NCBI GenBank assembly: GCA_963843165.1
Contig: CAWJJL010000017.1
Span: 1 to 64,000 of the forward strand
Direction of reading: 5' to 3'
DNA length: 64,000 nucleotides
Source of the DNA: DATJPW01 sp963843165
GTDB lineage: Bacteria; Desulfobacterota; Desulfomonilia; Desulfomonilales; Desulfomonilaceae
Of the stretch, positions 52,098 to 62,131 are shown piece by piece (position 1 is the first letter of the stretch; each line of letters starts with the position of its first letter). Under the pieces are notes generated by a model. The model was not told the DNA's origin. It did no database searches and worked only from the letters and a program-made list of their open reading frames with translations. Position numbers and translations under genes: made by a program.

Positions 52098-52784
52098 TTA
52101 TTTCCCATTCCTAGGGCTTCTTTTTTCCTCCGCGTCGGATCGCCTTATGTATATCGGCGCGATGGAATGCAGGTCCTCCGGTTCATATTGGCTCAGTCTT
52201 TGGCTTGCGAGAACACCGCATGCTGCCGCTGACGACACAATAGTCATGGTCCGAGCTGCACGTGATACTGATTTAAGTAGAGGCTCGACTGCCGAATCCC
52301 CGCAAAGTACAAGCGGATTCGGGACACTCTCCAGATAATTATTGAGCTGGGCCGCGGACACCAACAAGGGCTCGTTTAGGCTCAACAAACGGCTGGAGGA
52401 CTTCTTGTACATACAGACATAGACCTGGTTTCTACGAGCGTCGATCAGCGCGGCCCCGGATTCGCCTTCTTTAAGGGCTTGCCAAGCTATAATTTCAAGG
52501 CTTGGTATACCGGCCACAGGTTTTCTTAACGCAAGAGCCATCCCCTTAATGGTCGCCAACCCTATACGTATGCCTGAAAACGAGCCCGGGCCTAGGGCTA
52601 CCCCGAACCCATCGATGTTTTTCAAGCGAACTCCGGTACGTTCGATTACACCATTGATCAGTAACGCGAGGTTTTCCAGGTGTTCCCGGCCGGGCGGCAA
52701 AACAGATTCAGCCAGGACCACGTCATTGGAAACGACACCAACTCCGAGTTGTGCGCTAGTTGAATGTACGGCAAGAATTATCAA
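52098..52784 (-). CDS. tsaB: tRNA threonylcarbamoyladenosine protein TsaB
   Basis: This 228-residue ASKHA-fold protein has HSTSAQLGVGVV, PPGREHLENL and GPGSFSGIRIGLATIKGMAL. It partners TsaD in making t6A37 of tRNAs that read ANN codons. It lies just after rseP on the same strand. Confidence 0.9.
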   Translation of the reverse strand: MIILAVHSTSAQLGVGVVSNDVVLAESVLPPGREHLENLALLINGVIERTGVRLKNIDGFGVALGPGSFSGIRIGLATIKGMALALRKPVAGIPSLEIIAWQALKEGESGAALIDARRNQVYVCMYKKSSSRLLSLNEPLLVSAAQLNNYLESVPNPLVLCGDSAVEPLLKSVSRAARTMTIVSSAAACGVLASQRLSQYEPEDLHSIAPIYIRRSDAEEKRSPRNGK

Positions 52785-52916
52785 TGATCTGCATTGCGGA
52801 GGCTTAATATATTGGAACTATCGGCTACAAGCCACTGGTTCTTGAACGCAGTGCTGCGAAGGTGCTGTGCTGACGCGGGACAAGAAATTTCCCCAAGTAC
52901 ATTTCTTTCCGCCTAG

Positions 52917-54011
52917 TCAAGGCGCAAGCGTCCATCCTTTTGTGACAATCCGACTGATGTCATTATAAAATACAAGTACGAACAAGAAAACCAGGAACAA
53001 GACGCCGATCTGCGTCGCTACTTCCCGGATCTTACCCGTGACGGGTCGGCGGGTAATAGCCTCTACAACAAAAAACATTAAATGCCCGCCATCTAGAATC
53101 GGGACCGGAAGAATATTGATGATGGCAAGGTTTATGCTGATATAGCTCATCAGAAAGAGGAAACTGAACACCCCCGCTTTGAAGCTCTCGCCGGATGCCT
53201 GAAATACGGTTATAGGACCTCCGAGCGCTTTAGGGCTCATCTCTCCGGTCACAAGCTTAACCAATGTTTGTACCACGAATTTCGTGAGGAACGCGCTGAA
53301 TCGTAAGCCTTCGTACAAGGATTCCGTCAGGCTCAGCTTGAGGTACTTATTTGCAGGGGTCACACCTATTCGTCCGGCAGGTTCTCCGAACATGTTTTTA
53401 TCTTCACTCGTTGCTGGTGTCACTGTGAGGTCTAGTTCTTTGCCATCTCTCTCGACGGTGATTGTGAGCCGCTGGCCGGGATTTTTTTCAATTACGGCTC
53501 TCATGTCGTTCCAACGCGAAATTGGTTGGCCGTCAATAGCCACTACGTTATCACCTACCTTCAGGCCGGCTTGCATTGCGGGTGTTCCATCAAAGATTTT
53601 CCCTAGTTCGCTGGCCAAAACCGGCTGTCCCGCAACATATCCTGCACAAACCAATAAAACGGCAGAAAGATAATTGAATGCCGGTCCTGCCGCAACAATA
53701 GCAATTCGGTGCCATAAAGGTCTGGTTGTAAATGCTCGTGGCAGCTCTTCCGGAGGTATTTCCTCCTCTGAATTAGGCTCCTCTCCCAAAAGCTTCACAT
53801 ACCCGCCGAGTGGAATCCAACTTAGAATATATTCAGTTTCTCCCCATTTACGCGTGACCATAGCCGGCGGAAATCCGAGAGAAAATTTCAAGACTTTGAC
53901 TCCCAGAATTTTTGCCACCAGGAAATGTCCGAGTTCATGCACAAAAATCAACACACCGAGCAGAATTATAAAACCTACAATGTATTCAAGGATATTTATG
54001 AACTGTTCCAA
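52917..54011 (-). CDS. rseP: Site-2 protease RseP
   Basis: The 364-residue inner-membrane zinc protease has HELGHF near residue 25, one PDZ domain (PAMQAGLKVGDNVVAIDGQP) and LDGGHLMFF as the third metal ligand. It cleaves membrane-embedded anti-sigma factors and signal peptides. The single PDZ is normal for the deltaproteobacterial form. Confidence 0.93.
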   Translation of the reverse strand: MEQFINILEYIVGFIILLGVLIFVHELGHFLVAKILGVKVLKFSLGFPPAMVTRKWGETEYILSWIPLGGYVKLLGEEPNSEEEIPPEELPRAFTTRPLWHRIAIVAAGPAFNYLSAVLLVCAGYVAGQPVLASELGKIFDGTPAMQAGLKVGDNVVAIDGQPISRWNDMRAVIEKNPGQRLTITVERDGKELDLTVTPATSEDKNMFGEPAGRIGVTPANKYLKLSLTESLYEGLRFSAFLTKFVVQTLVKLVTGEMSPKALGGPITVFQASGESFKAGVFSFLFLMSYISINLAIINILPVPILDGGHLMFFVVEAITRRPVTGKIREVATQIGVLFLVFLFVLVFYNDISRIVTKGWTLAP

Positions 54012-54138
54012 TTAACGATGCCTCCGGTACTGCGATGTAGAAGGGTTTATCGTGCTACACAAATCCCCTTTCAAATTAATTGAAATAAGTATAGAATCTT
54101 TCGTCTGGAAAACAAGGGCTTTGTTCCGCAACGGCGCC

Positions 54139-54774
54139 ATGAAGATTGGAATATTGGGAGGGACCTTTAATCCACCGCATTTAGCACACCTCCGTTTGGC
54201 TGAGGAGGTTGCGATTTCATATGGGCTCACACGAGTAGTTTTCATACCTTGCCATATTCCCCCACATAAAATCTCAGTCGATATTGCCCCCGCAGCAGAT
54301 CGTTTGTATATGACGTCGATAGCCTGCGAAGACAATGATTTGTTTGAAGTTTCAGATATTGAAATTGCCGCATCAGGTCCTTCCTACACTGTGAATACCC
54401 TGGAGACTTTTTCTAAAAAGAAAGACTTGGAAATATTTTTTATTCTGGGTACGGATTCGCTGAAAGAAATCAGCGCCTGGAAAGATTATCAAAGATTATT
54501 TTTGTTAGCTAATTTTATTGTAGTCACACGTCCCGGTCTGGATTTTCGGGCAGCCTGGTCCGAAGTTCCCGCCGCTCTGAGGAATGAATTTCATTCTGAA
54601 GGGAATGATTTTGTCCACGAAAGCTCGACCCATCTAATCCCCTCTCATATACAGGGTTTAAATATTTCCGCCACATGGATCCGCGATCTCTTACGTAAGG
54701 GCAAAAGTGTTCGATATCTTGTGACAGAATCTGTTCGATCTTATATTATTGAGAGAAAACTCTATAGGAAATAA
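54139..54774 (+). CDS. nadD: Nicotinate-nucleotide adenylyltransferase
   Basis: The 211-residue enzyme starts MKIGILGGTFNPPHLAHLRL with the HxGH-like nucleotide motif (PPHLAH) and ends with SATWIRDLLRKGKSVRYLV (ISSTxIR type). It makes nicotinate adenine dinucleotide for NAD. ATG 54139 is the family start; upstream codons are non-coding. It is followed by rsfS, a common pair. Confidence 0.93.
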   Translation: MKIGILGGTFNPPHLAHLRLAEEVAISYGLTRVVFIPCHIPPHKISVDIAPAADRLYMTSIACEDNDLFEVSDIEIAASGPSYTVNTLETFSKKKDLEIFFILGTDSLKEISAWKDYQRLFLLANFIVVTRPGLDFRAAWSEVPAALRNEFHSEGNDFVHESSTHLIPSHIQGLNISATWIRDLLRKGKSVRYLVTESVRSYIIERKLYRK

Positions 54775-54780
54775 TTACTT

Positions 54781-55218
54781 ATGGGTAATTCCGACAGAAA
54801 CTTGCCTTTAATGTCTTCGAAAGACAAAGCATTTTTGTTGTTGCGTGCCGCTCTTTCGAAAAAGGCCATGGAACCGGTTCTTGTTCGTCTCATCGGATTA
54901 ACATCTATAGCAGACTATTTCCTGCTCGTGTCAGGCACTTCCGCCAAGCAGGTGCAGGCCATAGCTGAGGGTGTTCTTGAAGACGCCAAAAAAAACAAGA
55001 TTGATCGCTTATCCGCTGAGGGCGTTAATCAAGGTAACTGGGCACTGCTCGATTATGGGGATGTCATCGTACACATTTTCCGCAAGCCCACCCGTGAATT
55101 TTATGATTTGGAAGGCCTTTGGGCCGAAGCCCCTCGAGAAAGCTTCCCGGCTGATATACAGGAAGAGATAGATTTGGCTGCCGAAGGCGAAGAGGATGAC
55201 ACTGACCAAGATTACTAG
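54781..55218 (+). CDS. rsfS: Ribosomal silencing factor RsfS
   Basis: The 145-residue protein has the Iojap motif run DYFLLVSGTSAKQVQAIAEG, then NWALLDYGDVIVHIF and REFYDLEGLWAEA. It binds ribosomal protein uL14 and blocks subunit joining under starvation. A short acidic C-terminal tail (AAEGEEDDTDQDY) is present. Confidence 0.93.
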   Translation: MGNSDRNLPLMSSKDKAFLLLRAALSKKAMEPVLVRLIGLTSIADYFLLVSGTSAKQVQAIAEGVLEDAKKNKIDRLSAEGVNQGNWALLDYGDVIVHIFRKPTREFYDLEGLWAEAPRESFPADIQEEIDLAAEGEEDDTDQDY

Positions 55219-55458
55219 AGGCAGAATGATTGCCACTACTCCGGAGGCGGACTGGAATCCGAATTATCGGAGGAAGTGCGCAAACGGGGTATGGACCACG
55301 CGTTTGACATTGATTTGGCCGTAGCTTGCGACGACTTGCGGTTCATCCAAGCCTTATTCGCAACAAAGTTGTTCTCCAAAAACATCGAATCAATATGTAA
55401 CCCGAGTGTTCACCATAGTGATTCGAAATCGGGTATAGCTGTACAAGATAGAAACAAA

Positions 55459-55653
55459 GTGAATTCCCCCCAAAAACTGGGATGAAGAACGGGTAAAGCG
55501 AATTCTCGCGAATTTTGAAAGCCAATCAGTAGAGGAAGAGGGTGGTAGAGGATGAAGGAGCTTGGGAATTTGGCTCACAGGCATTTGTAATGGGTTCTGG
55601 ATGATGCCGTGCCCGCTGTACTCTACTACTTGCCAAAAAGAGGTGGATTCTGA
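55459..55653 (+). pseudogene. Remnant of a small antitoxin-like protein
   Basis: In three frames this reads KNWDEERVKRILANFESQS, VEDEGAWEF and VLDDAVPAVLYYLPKRGG. Joined, it fits a small family with WDEERVxRVLxHYExQ then EDEAA and VPAVRELI, often found in toxin-antitoxin-like loci. Frame changes occur in the C6 run at 55465-55470 and twice later. The preceding 240 bases show no partner gene. Confidence 0.4.
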
Positions 55654-55686
55654 TTGATTAAAGCAGGGGTAATTTTGAAACCAAGT

Positions 55687-55980
55687 CTACTTTTTAAACA
55701 AAGCTTCCAGTTTCTTGCGGGATTCCGCGGCCTTTTGGGCGGCCGTTCCTGAGACTCGGCCTTCCCTCAACGTGAAGTACTCGCAAAAATTTCTGCGATC
55801 CTTTACCGAAACGCGTTCGGCCTGGGGTTCTGTACATTGATCTGCCACGGATTCATCATAATTGGAGCAATTCAGACAACAATACACGTCGGAACCGCAC
55901 TTGTCGCATGTGTCGTTTCTGAATACCTTTTCCACAAATTCCAATTCATTGCCGCAATGATGGCAGTATCCTTTTTTCAT
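55687..55980 (-). CDS. Small zinc-ribbon protein
   Basis: The 97-residue protein has CHHC, CDKC and CCLNC followed by a Cys in ADQCTEP and NFCEYF, so it may bind two zinc ions. It is a common, uncharacterised type of cytoplasmic protein in sulfate reducers. A helical, basic tail closes it. Confidence 0.65.
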   Translation of the reverse strand: MKKGYCHHCGNELEFVEKVFRNDTCDKCGSDVYCCLNCSNYDESVADQCTEPQAERVSVKDRRNFCEYFTLREGRVSGTAAQKAAESRKKLEALFKK

Positions 55981-56268
55981 GAGTTAACCTCTTGCGCCGT
56001 TCACCATATAGCCTTATAAATGACGGAAACCACAGCCGATGATTACCCAACAAAGTGGCCTTGAAGCCCGCTTGGACTGATAAATAATATTAGCAGAAAT
56101 CAAGTGGTACTTCCCAGGGTCGCTTCAACGGGAAAGCTGCCTATTCCAAGCGCAGATGAAAAGCATCGGAATAGCGGGGGAGGTTCGGAGCGGGTGAACA
56201 GAGCGCCGACCTGTTCGGTAATTCTTATTTAGGATCTCAGTTTTTATCCACAGCCAGGTGTTGGATTC

Positions 56269-57195
56269 ATGAGCTTGAACGATTTAATACTGTTTATAGT
56301 CATATTCGGTTCGACGTTCATTGCAGTAGTTTTTCCTGAAATCGGAGTTTGGTTCGAGCCTTTTATCTTGTACTTCATGATGTTTGTACTTTTCTTGAGC
56401 TTCATGAAAATCGATTTCAGCGTTCTCTTGGATACCTCGCCAAAGGCACTGTTAGCCTTAGGCAAGCTGGTTTTGATCAAGCTTGTGGTATTGCCGGCGG
56501 TGCTTTACTGGGTAGCCCTTTGGGTTATTCCGGATTATGCAGTTCCGATATTATTACTCTCCGGGATATCCACTGGTGTAGTGGCTCCGTTCATGGCGAC
56601 CATCCTTAATGCCGAAGTGGCTCAAGTGGCACGCATGACGGTTGTTACCTCGGTTCTTGTTCCGATGTCGCTTCCAGCGATGGTCAAGATATTGGCTGGT
56701 GCGGACGTGACAATTCCTCTCGTATTAATGGCTCGCATATTAGCCGTGGTAATTTTCGTGCCCATCATCGCGGTCCTGTTTATGCGAAGGTTTTTTCCAG
56801 GTGTTCTGGCGGCCTTGGACGTCCGTAGATTTCCTATTTCCTTGATGGCTTTCGGAATAATCAATCTGGGAGTATTCTCCCAATATTCATCATTTTTCTA
56901 TCAAAACTTCGATCAGGTCCTGGTAGCTGTGGCGCTTGCGTACTTATTGTCGGTTATATACTATATCGTCGGATTCATCGTGAGCCCTAAACACACGGAT
57001 ATGCTTTCAGCCGGTATCTGCCTGGCCGTTATGAACAACGTGCTAGTGATTGTCTTTTCATCCCGCTTTTTCGGCCCGCTATCCCCGACGCTCGCTGCCA
57101 TGTATATGTTTCCGTTCTTCACAATGATAGTTCCTATTAAATTGATCCAAAATCATACAGAATACTTGTCCACGAGACCCACTAAGGGAAAATGA
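56269..57195 (+). CDS. SBF/bile acid:sodium symporter-like transporter
   Basis: This 308-residue protein has about ten membrane segments and an SBF (BASS/ArsB-like) look, with a conserved SGISTGVVAPFMATILNAEV. The substrate is unknown; the family moves organic acids with sodium. The stop overlaps the apbE start (ATGA), which suggests co-expression. Confidence 0.75.
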   Translation: MSLNDLILFIVIFGSTFIAVVFPEIGVWFEPFILYFMMFVLFLSFMKIDFSVLLDTSPKALLALGKLVLIKLVVLPAVLYWVALWVIPDYAVPILLLSGISTGVVAPFMATILNAEVAQVARMTVVTSVLVPMSLPAMVKILAGADVTIPLVLMARILAVVIFVPIIAVLFMRRFFPGVLAALDVRRFPISLMAFGIINLGVFSQYSSFFYQNFDQVLVAVALAYLLSVIYYIVGFIVSPKHTDMLSAGICLAVMNNVLVIVFSSRFFGPLSPTLAAMYMFPFFTMIVPIKLIQNHTEYLSTRPTKGK

Positions 57196-58284
57196 AACAA
57201 TCGTCTCACAATTCAAGAGAACGCGCGAAAGCGCCGGCAGGTTTTGTTCGCAATAACCGGCTCGTCCGATATCTTCTTACTGGCCACAAGTTTGGCCGCG
57301 ATTTTGTCGATTGCTTCGTGCTCGACCCAAAATTCCCGGATCTACAAGACCAGCCGAGTCCTCATGGGCACTTTCGTCGAGGTCACGATATCCGGGCAAG
57401 GCGAGAACGCACCCAGCGCAGCTGAAGCCATATTTGAGGAGATAAAAAGGATTGAGAATTTAACATCCTTTCACAAAAATTCGAGTCTGACTGAAATAAA
57501 CGCTGCCTCCGGACAAGGGCCCTTCAAAGCGGACCCGGAACTGCTTAAACTCATAACGATGAGTTTCCAATTTGCTGAAAAATCCGGCGGAGCATTTGAT
57601 CCGACAATAGGGCCTGTATGCAAATTATGGCAATTCAGCGGGGGAGGGGAGCCGCGTTTGCCTGAAAAAGCCGAAATTCAGAATGGTCTCGCCAAGGTTG
57701 GTTGGAATCGGGTCAAAATAGATGCGGACGCGGGGACCATTACGCTGCCTGAATCCGGCATGGCTCTGGATTTAGGTGGAATAGCCAAAGGCTACACCCT
57801 GGATAAGGCAGCTGATGTTATTAGGAAAATGAGAATAGCATCAGCGTTGGTCAATATTGGGGGTGATGTGCTGGTAATCGGCGAACGTGAACCGGGAAAG
57901 CCGTGGCGGATCGGAGTGCAGGACCCACGAGATCCCAAGGGCATTATCGCCGTAGCAGGTTTAAAGGACAAAGTCATTGTGACGTCAGGGGATTACGAGC
58001 GCTACTTTATCCAAAATGACAAACGGTATCATCACTTACTTGATCCATCCACCGGCTATCCAGCCGATAAGCTGCAATCAGTGACCGTAGTCGGTTCTTA
58101 TGGAACTACTGCAGAAGCGGTTTCCGTTTCAATGTTCGTGATGGGCGCTCAACAGGGTCTCAAATATTTGCAGTCTTTCCCTGGAATGGAAGGGTTCGTA
58201 GTCGATTCAACCGGCAAGATTTTCGCCACACCAGGAGCGCAATCCGTCTTTGAGATGAAGGGTCCCCAAACAGGTGCAGATTGA
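57192..58284 (+). CDS. apbE: FAD:protein FMN transferase ApbE (probable frameshift near start)
   Basis: The ApbE domain has LMGTFVEVTISGQ, GGAFDPTIGPVCKLW, LDLGGIAKGYTLDKA and VTSGDYERYF. It is a lipoprotein (SIASC) facing the periplasm and attaches FMN to threonine of redox proteins. ATG 57192 overlaps the upstream stop; the signal sequence is in the +1 frame, so one extra T at 57241-57244 would join MKQSSHNSRERAKAPAG to LFAITGSS. Otherwise the start is TTG 57244. The window also has a UPF0280 protein of the same superfamily. Confidence 0.85.
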
Positions 58285-58371
58285 ACCTCGCTATTGCATC
58301 TGTCCTTTTTTCTTGCTCTAGAAAAGAAATGGGAGTAGAATCAAGCCGCTTAAAATGCTCAGGGGACTAGT

Positions 58372-58608
58372 TTGAAAAAGTTTGCAAGTAAGCTTATTTT
58401 TTGCCTGTTTGTGGTGGCTACGCTTGCATCTGCGGGCTGCGTGAGTTGCATACCACAATACGTTGCTCCCCCGTTGGGCCCACCTTCGACTTGCTATCCG
58501 GTTGGGCATGATCCTTACATTCCCATGGACCACAACCCCACTATTATTAACCCCTGGGACCTTTTATCTTCCGTAGCCGCCCCCTTCCGGTACGGACCGC
58601 CCCGCTAA
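58372..58608 (+). CDS. Small lipoprotein
   Basis: The 78-residue product starts at TTG 58372 (MKKFASKLIFCLFVVATL) and has a lipobox LASAGC. The mature part is Pro/Gly/Tyr-rich and has NPTIINPWDLLSS, close to the end of the 59.9-kb protein (GPTIINFTPG). Function unknown. Confidence 0.5.
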   Translation: MKKFASKLIFCLFVVATLASAGCVSCIPQYVAPPLGPPSTCYPVGHDPYIPMDHNPTIINPWDLLSSVAAPFRYGPPR

Positions 58609-58690
58609 GCCACTTAAAATTTATGAGATTTTAGGAAGAAGAGGATTGTGCCGAATGAAAGTTCGTCATTTGCGCGTCAATCGCCCAGAT

Positions 58691-59323
58691 TTACCATGCC
58701 GCAAGTGAGTGAGGCTTAGCATCCGCGGATTCCGGCTGCCCGGTACCAAGACTTAACAGAGCCGTCTCTTTATATTCTCTGTAAAGTTCTGTGTAACGCT
58801 TCCTAATTTTCTTGCGAGTCCCCAGAACTGCCCATGCGTACCCTCTTGCTGCCCCCGGGTGGTCGCTGTTATACGCGCTTAGGGCTGACACAAGTGTTTT
58901 GTATAATTCGAGATAGTACTTGAATACAGCGACTCCACAATCTGCATTTGTTTGAAGGTCCAGGAGGTCTGCATATTTCAGACCGAACTTGCTTGCCCAG
59001 GAGGGCGCGTGGACCTGAAACATGCCTCGGCAGTTCTGATAGTTAATTATATTGTTTTTAAAGCCGCTCTCCACATGCACAATTGCCATATATAGCCACA
59101 TGTCGCCACAAGTGACCTTGCCGAAATGTTTGTTTCCTGCATGAGCTATAGCCAAAGATATCTCTTTGGCTTTGCTGACGCTGATCTTGCCTTCCGTCAT
59201 TTCATTGATAATGGCGGCACATATAGGAATCGCGTACGGATTCGGCTCGTCATTTGCGCAGACGTACGTGGGAGCGGCTGCCGCAAACAAAAGCAGGGCG
59301 GCCGCTATGATCCCCCTGATCAT
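58691..59323 (-). CDS. SLT-domain lytic transglycosylase
   Basis: The 210-residue secreted protein (signal peptide residues ~1-23) has a transglycosylase fold with the catalytic Glu in VHVESGFKNN, then CRGMFQVHAPSW and SALSAYNSDHPGAARGYAWA. It cuts glycan strands of peptidoglycan. Two further cysteines near the active region may form a disulfide. Confidence 0.8.
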   Translation of the reverse strand: MIRGIIAAALLLFAAAAPTYVCANDEPNPYAIPICAAIINEMTEGKISVSKAKEISLAIAHAGNKHFGKVTCGDMWLYMAIVHVESGFKNNIINYQNCRGMFQVHAPSWASKFGLKYADLLDLQTNADCGVAVFKYYLELYKTLVSALSAYNSDHPGAARGYAWAVLGTRKKIRKRYTELYREYKETALLSLGTGQPESADAKPHSLAAW

Positions 59324-59425
59324 ACACCCTCCATTTTCGGCAAAGAGAGAGTTGCCCGGAAACTTCAGGCTACATCCCAGTAAGAGCCTCTCTTTGCCGC
59401 TCCCTTTTTATAAATCCCCTGCGAA

Positions 59426-59776
59426 TTATTTTTTGGGCGCTGTTTTTCCTGCCTCAGGCGCCCTAACGGTTTTCTTCTTCGGCAATTGCCTGGCTACAGC
59501 ATTTTCAGCATAGGCAAAACCCTTGTCCAGTGGAGAAAGCACTCTCGTCGTGCAACCTTTCACAAAATCCAAGCATGGATTGAACAGGCTGAAGGTGTTT
59601 TTCAAACAGCTATTCACGAGCATTCCGCTTCTATCAAGAACTTGTGATCCGCCTTTGTATAGAGTGCCGCCGTATCGCGAAACAGCCGAACGCTCTGGAG
59701 CGTTATCGGCAAACGCGACAGAGCACAGCCCAGCAATAAGGCATCCACAAATTATCGCTGCAAGCGTTTTAGTCAT
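59426..59776 (-). CDS. Small secreted protein, function unknown
   Basis: The 116-residue product has a signal peptide (MTKTLAAIICGCLIAGLCSV) and three further cysteines in the mature part (NSCLKNT, FNPCLDF, KGCTTR), with a basic C-terminus. I do not recognise it. The start follows GGAGGTTGACC. Confidence 0.5.
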   Translation of the reverse strand: MTKTLAAIICGCLIAGLCSVAFADNAPERSAVSRYGGTLYKGGSQVLDRSGMLVNSCLKNTFSLFNPCLDFVKGCTTRVLSPLDKGFAYAENAVARQLPKKKTVRAPEAGKTAPKK

Positions 59777-59916
59777 CAGGTCAACCTCCGGTTAGGTGAA
59801 ACTCTGTAATTATCCCATATTTCTATCTCTTTTGTCAAGACTCTAAGCCCCTTTATTTTTAGGAGAATTTGTGCTATGGATATACAGTAGCAGGAGTCTC
59901 GCTGGAGGTCGTCCTC

Positions 59917-60503
59917 ATGAAGACAATAATTGGCATCTTCATTTTGATAATAATCGCTTGCGCTAATTTGGCGTTTGCACAGGTCCAACAGATGTATGGC
60001 GCACCACAAGCACAGCCCGCGTACGGGCCACCGCAACAGATGTATGGTGCCCCACAAACACAAATTATGTATGGCGCTCAACAACCCCAACCCACGTACG
60101 GCACTCCGCAGGCTCAGCCCCAACCCACGTATGGCGCTCCGCAGGCCAGCCTCAACCCACGTACGGCACTCCGCAGGCTCAACAATATGGCCCAGCACAG
60201 GTTCAAACGTACGGCGCCCCGCGAGTTCAAACTCCAATGTATGATAACTCGTACAACGGTCTCTTCAATATGTACGGACAACCGACGTTTATGCCGCCTG
60301 AGTATCAGCCGGGTGCCCAACAGCAGGCGCAACAACAGCAGGGTCAAGATGGATTGATTTTCAGAGGAGCGTCCGCGGTTCAGTCGGTCGGCAGTTATTT
60401 GTGGAGCTACATGCCCGCTCCCTTACGCGGAGCTGATTCCGGTTATTTCGCTCCAGCAGGTACCGGACCGACCATTATTAATTTTACCCCGGGTACCCGA
60501 TAG
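59917..60503 (+). CDS. Secreted Gln/Pro/Tyr-rich repeat protein (one frameshift)
   Basis: ATG 59917 starts a signal peptide (MKTIIGIFILIIIACANLAF), then YGAPQ/QPTYG repeats, and a tail with AVQSVGSYLWSYMPAPLRGA and PTIINFTPG. A -1 shift near 60145 puts the tail in another frame; reading QPTYGTPQAQQYGPAQVQ across it restores the repeat. The tail resembles parts of the 28- and 58-kb proteins. About 195 residues. Function unknown. Confidence 0.6.
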
Positions 60504-60862
60504 ACAGGCTGCGCGCAGAAAAAGGTCTCATAGAAAGACCATTTCGAATCGTCGAATTGTCGATTTCCCAGAAAAGCTTTCAGATTTTACTTGTGCTTCA
60601 ATGAAAAAGTCTCTCATAGATTATTGCCGGTCTTCTTCGATAGAGCTGCATCAAAGTCTCTCGATATGAATAATTGATTTAATCGAGACCTTAGGCCACC
60701 TCAGCCTTAAAACAAATCCGTTTTTAACGATCGAATGATTCTTCGAAGTTGCACCAAATCAGAGATGAATATCGACTGAAAAGAATTGCGTGATGTCTAT
60801 CTTTCCTAAGATTCCGGTGAAAATAAATAGACGCTCACGTACAAATTCAGTGAGTTAGTTAA
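60504..60862. other. Gene-free region
   Basis: No gene is recognised in 359 bases. GGTCT/AGACC (60526-60541) with a short following ATTTC is a weak terminator candidate for the secreted protein. Confidence 0.35.
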
Positions 60863-61423
60863 ATGGATGCCATCAAATTGATTCTGGCTTTTGCGCCGTG
60901 GATCGCCTTCTGGATCATTTCGCTCGGCCATTCCATGTTGTGGCTCAAAATCGGAATTGCTACGGCCGCGCTCTTGGTGATTATCATGGGGATCACCAAG
61001 CTTCATCGTGGCATGATCCTGTGGGCGGGCGTGGCCTTCTTTGCTTTTGCTCTTGTGTCGGTGATTTGGCTTGAAAATATGTGGGTAATTCGTCATTTGG
61101 GATTTCTGGCGAGCGGAACCCTATTTATGGCCACATTTCTGTCTATATTTCTAGGTCAACCTTTTACTGAGGATTACGCTCGCGACCACGTTCCAAAGGA
61201 ATTATGGGATTCTCCCAGCTTTATTCGGGGGTGTTTCACAGCTACTGCGGCTTGGGCATTTGTATTTTTGGCCAATACTCTGGTAAATGTAGCCAAACTC
61301 CAGGGCGGTGAAGCGGCGGATTGGATATACGAAATTGTTCAACTGGGCTTCTTGATTTTGGGTGTCCTTTTCACCACTGCTTTTTCTAGAATCGCGAGAC
61401 GAAAACGCGAGGAAAAGAATTGA
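60863..61423 (+). CDS. Integral membrane protein, function unknown
   Basis: The 186-residue protein has about six hydrophobic segments (for example FAPWIAFWIISLG, AALLVIIMGI and FLILGVLFTTAFS) and a basic end. I do not recognise the family. Its stop overlaps the next start (TTGA). Confidence 0.5.
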   Translation: MDAIKLILAFAPWIAFWIISLGHSMLWLKIGIATAALLVIIMGITKLHRGMILWAGVAFFAFALVSVIWLENMWVIRHLGFLASGTLFMATFLSIFLGQPFTEDYARDHVPKELWDSPSFIRGCFTATAAWAFVFLANTLVNVAKLQGGEAADWIYEIVQLGFLILGVLFTTAFSRIARRKREEKN

Positions 61424-61845
61424 GAGCTCGGAAAATAACCAATTATGTTTTTCACGTGATTACAGCCAGTATATGTTTACTGCTTCTGACATCCGGGTCT
61501 GTACTTGCAGGAAAGAAATGCGAAAAGATCGTCGAAGAATTTGTTTTACATAGTGTTAGCATATTGAGAGATTGCGCAGATCCTTTAGAAAGATTGGAAC
61601 GCTACAAAAGTGCTCTGAGACAGCTGGCCAAAGATGCACGCTCTGTTTATGGACCGTTTTGCCCGTGTGACGAGTTCTTGACCAGAGCGGCCGCATTACA
61701 GAATCACAGAGAGGCTTGGCGCTCACCTCCGCCAAGTTGGGACCCAAAGAAATTCAGTGACAGTTTTCGTCCGCTCGAAATCGAGCTTGCACGTAAGGAT
61801 GTGCAGTTGTTGATGGAATTGATAGGTCTTTGCGATGGGTCTTAA
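61420..61845 (+). CDS. Secreted protein, function unknown
   Basis: TTG 61420 overlaps the upstream stop. The 141-residue product has a signal peptide (residues ~8-30, ending VLAGKKC) and four cysteines in the mature part (KKC, RDC, PFCPCDE). Translational coupling to the upstream membrane protein suggests a shared role. Confidence 0.5.
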   Translation: MRARKITNYVFHVITASICLLLLTSGSVLAGKKCEKIVEEFVLHSVSILRDCADPLERLERYKSALRQLAKDARSVYGPFCPCDEFLTRAAALQNHREAWRSPPPSWDPKKFSDSFRPLEIELARKDVQLLMELIGLCDGS

Positions 61846-62070
61846 AGTCCACTTTATCCCTCACGTTTTGGCTCCTTGACGTTAATAACAGCAAAATCAC
61901 AATAATTTTAACCAGCATGTGAATATTTCACGGATCGACAATTAAGGTCAAACCTCGCGATTTGACACCACTGAAATCAGTGTTCAACAAAGTTTTACAG
62001 CCACAATTGATATGTTGGATGAATGCTTCCCTCATGCGACCGAAATAACCGTCCGGTAAAAGTAAAATAC

Positions 62071-62110
62071 TTGACAAATTGTGCCGTGGCTGGTTAACGT
62101 TTACGTTAAC
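62071..62110 (+). promoter_or_regulatory. Promoter and palindromic operator of the MerR gene
   Basis: TTGACA (62071-62076) is followed after 17 bases by TTAACG at the -10 position, inside GTTAACG-TTTA-CGTTAAC (62093-62110), a perfect inverted repeat. The TTTACGTTAACG core resembles sites of LiuR-type MerR regulators of acyl-CoA catabolism. The regulator encoded just downstream probably binds here. Confidence 0.65.
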
Positions 62111-62131
62111 GGAAAGCTTTGAGCTGGGGGA

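Noticed and set aside
55465..55479. CCCCCCAAAAACTGG is shared with the IS3 end at 34395, suggesting another IS end
   Set aside because: The surrounding frame reads PKNWDEERVKRIL of an antitoxin-like family; the 15-base match looks like chance.
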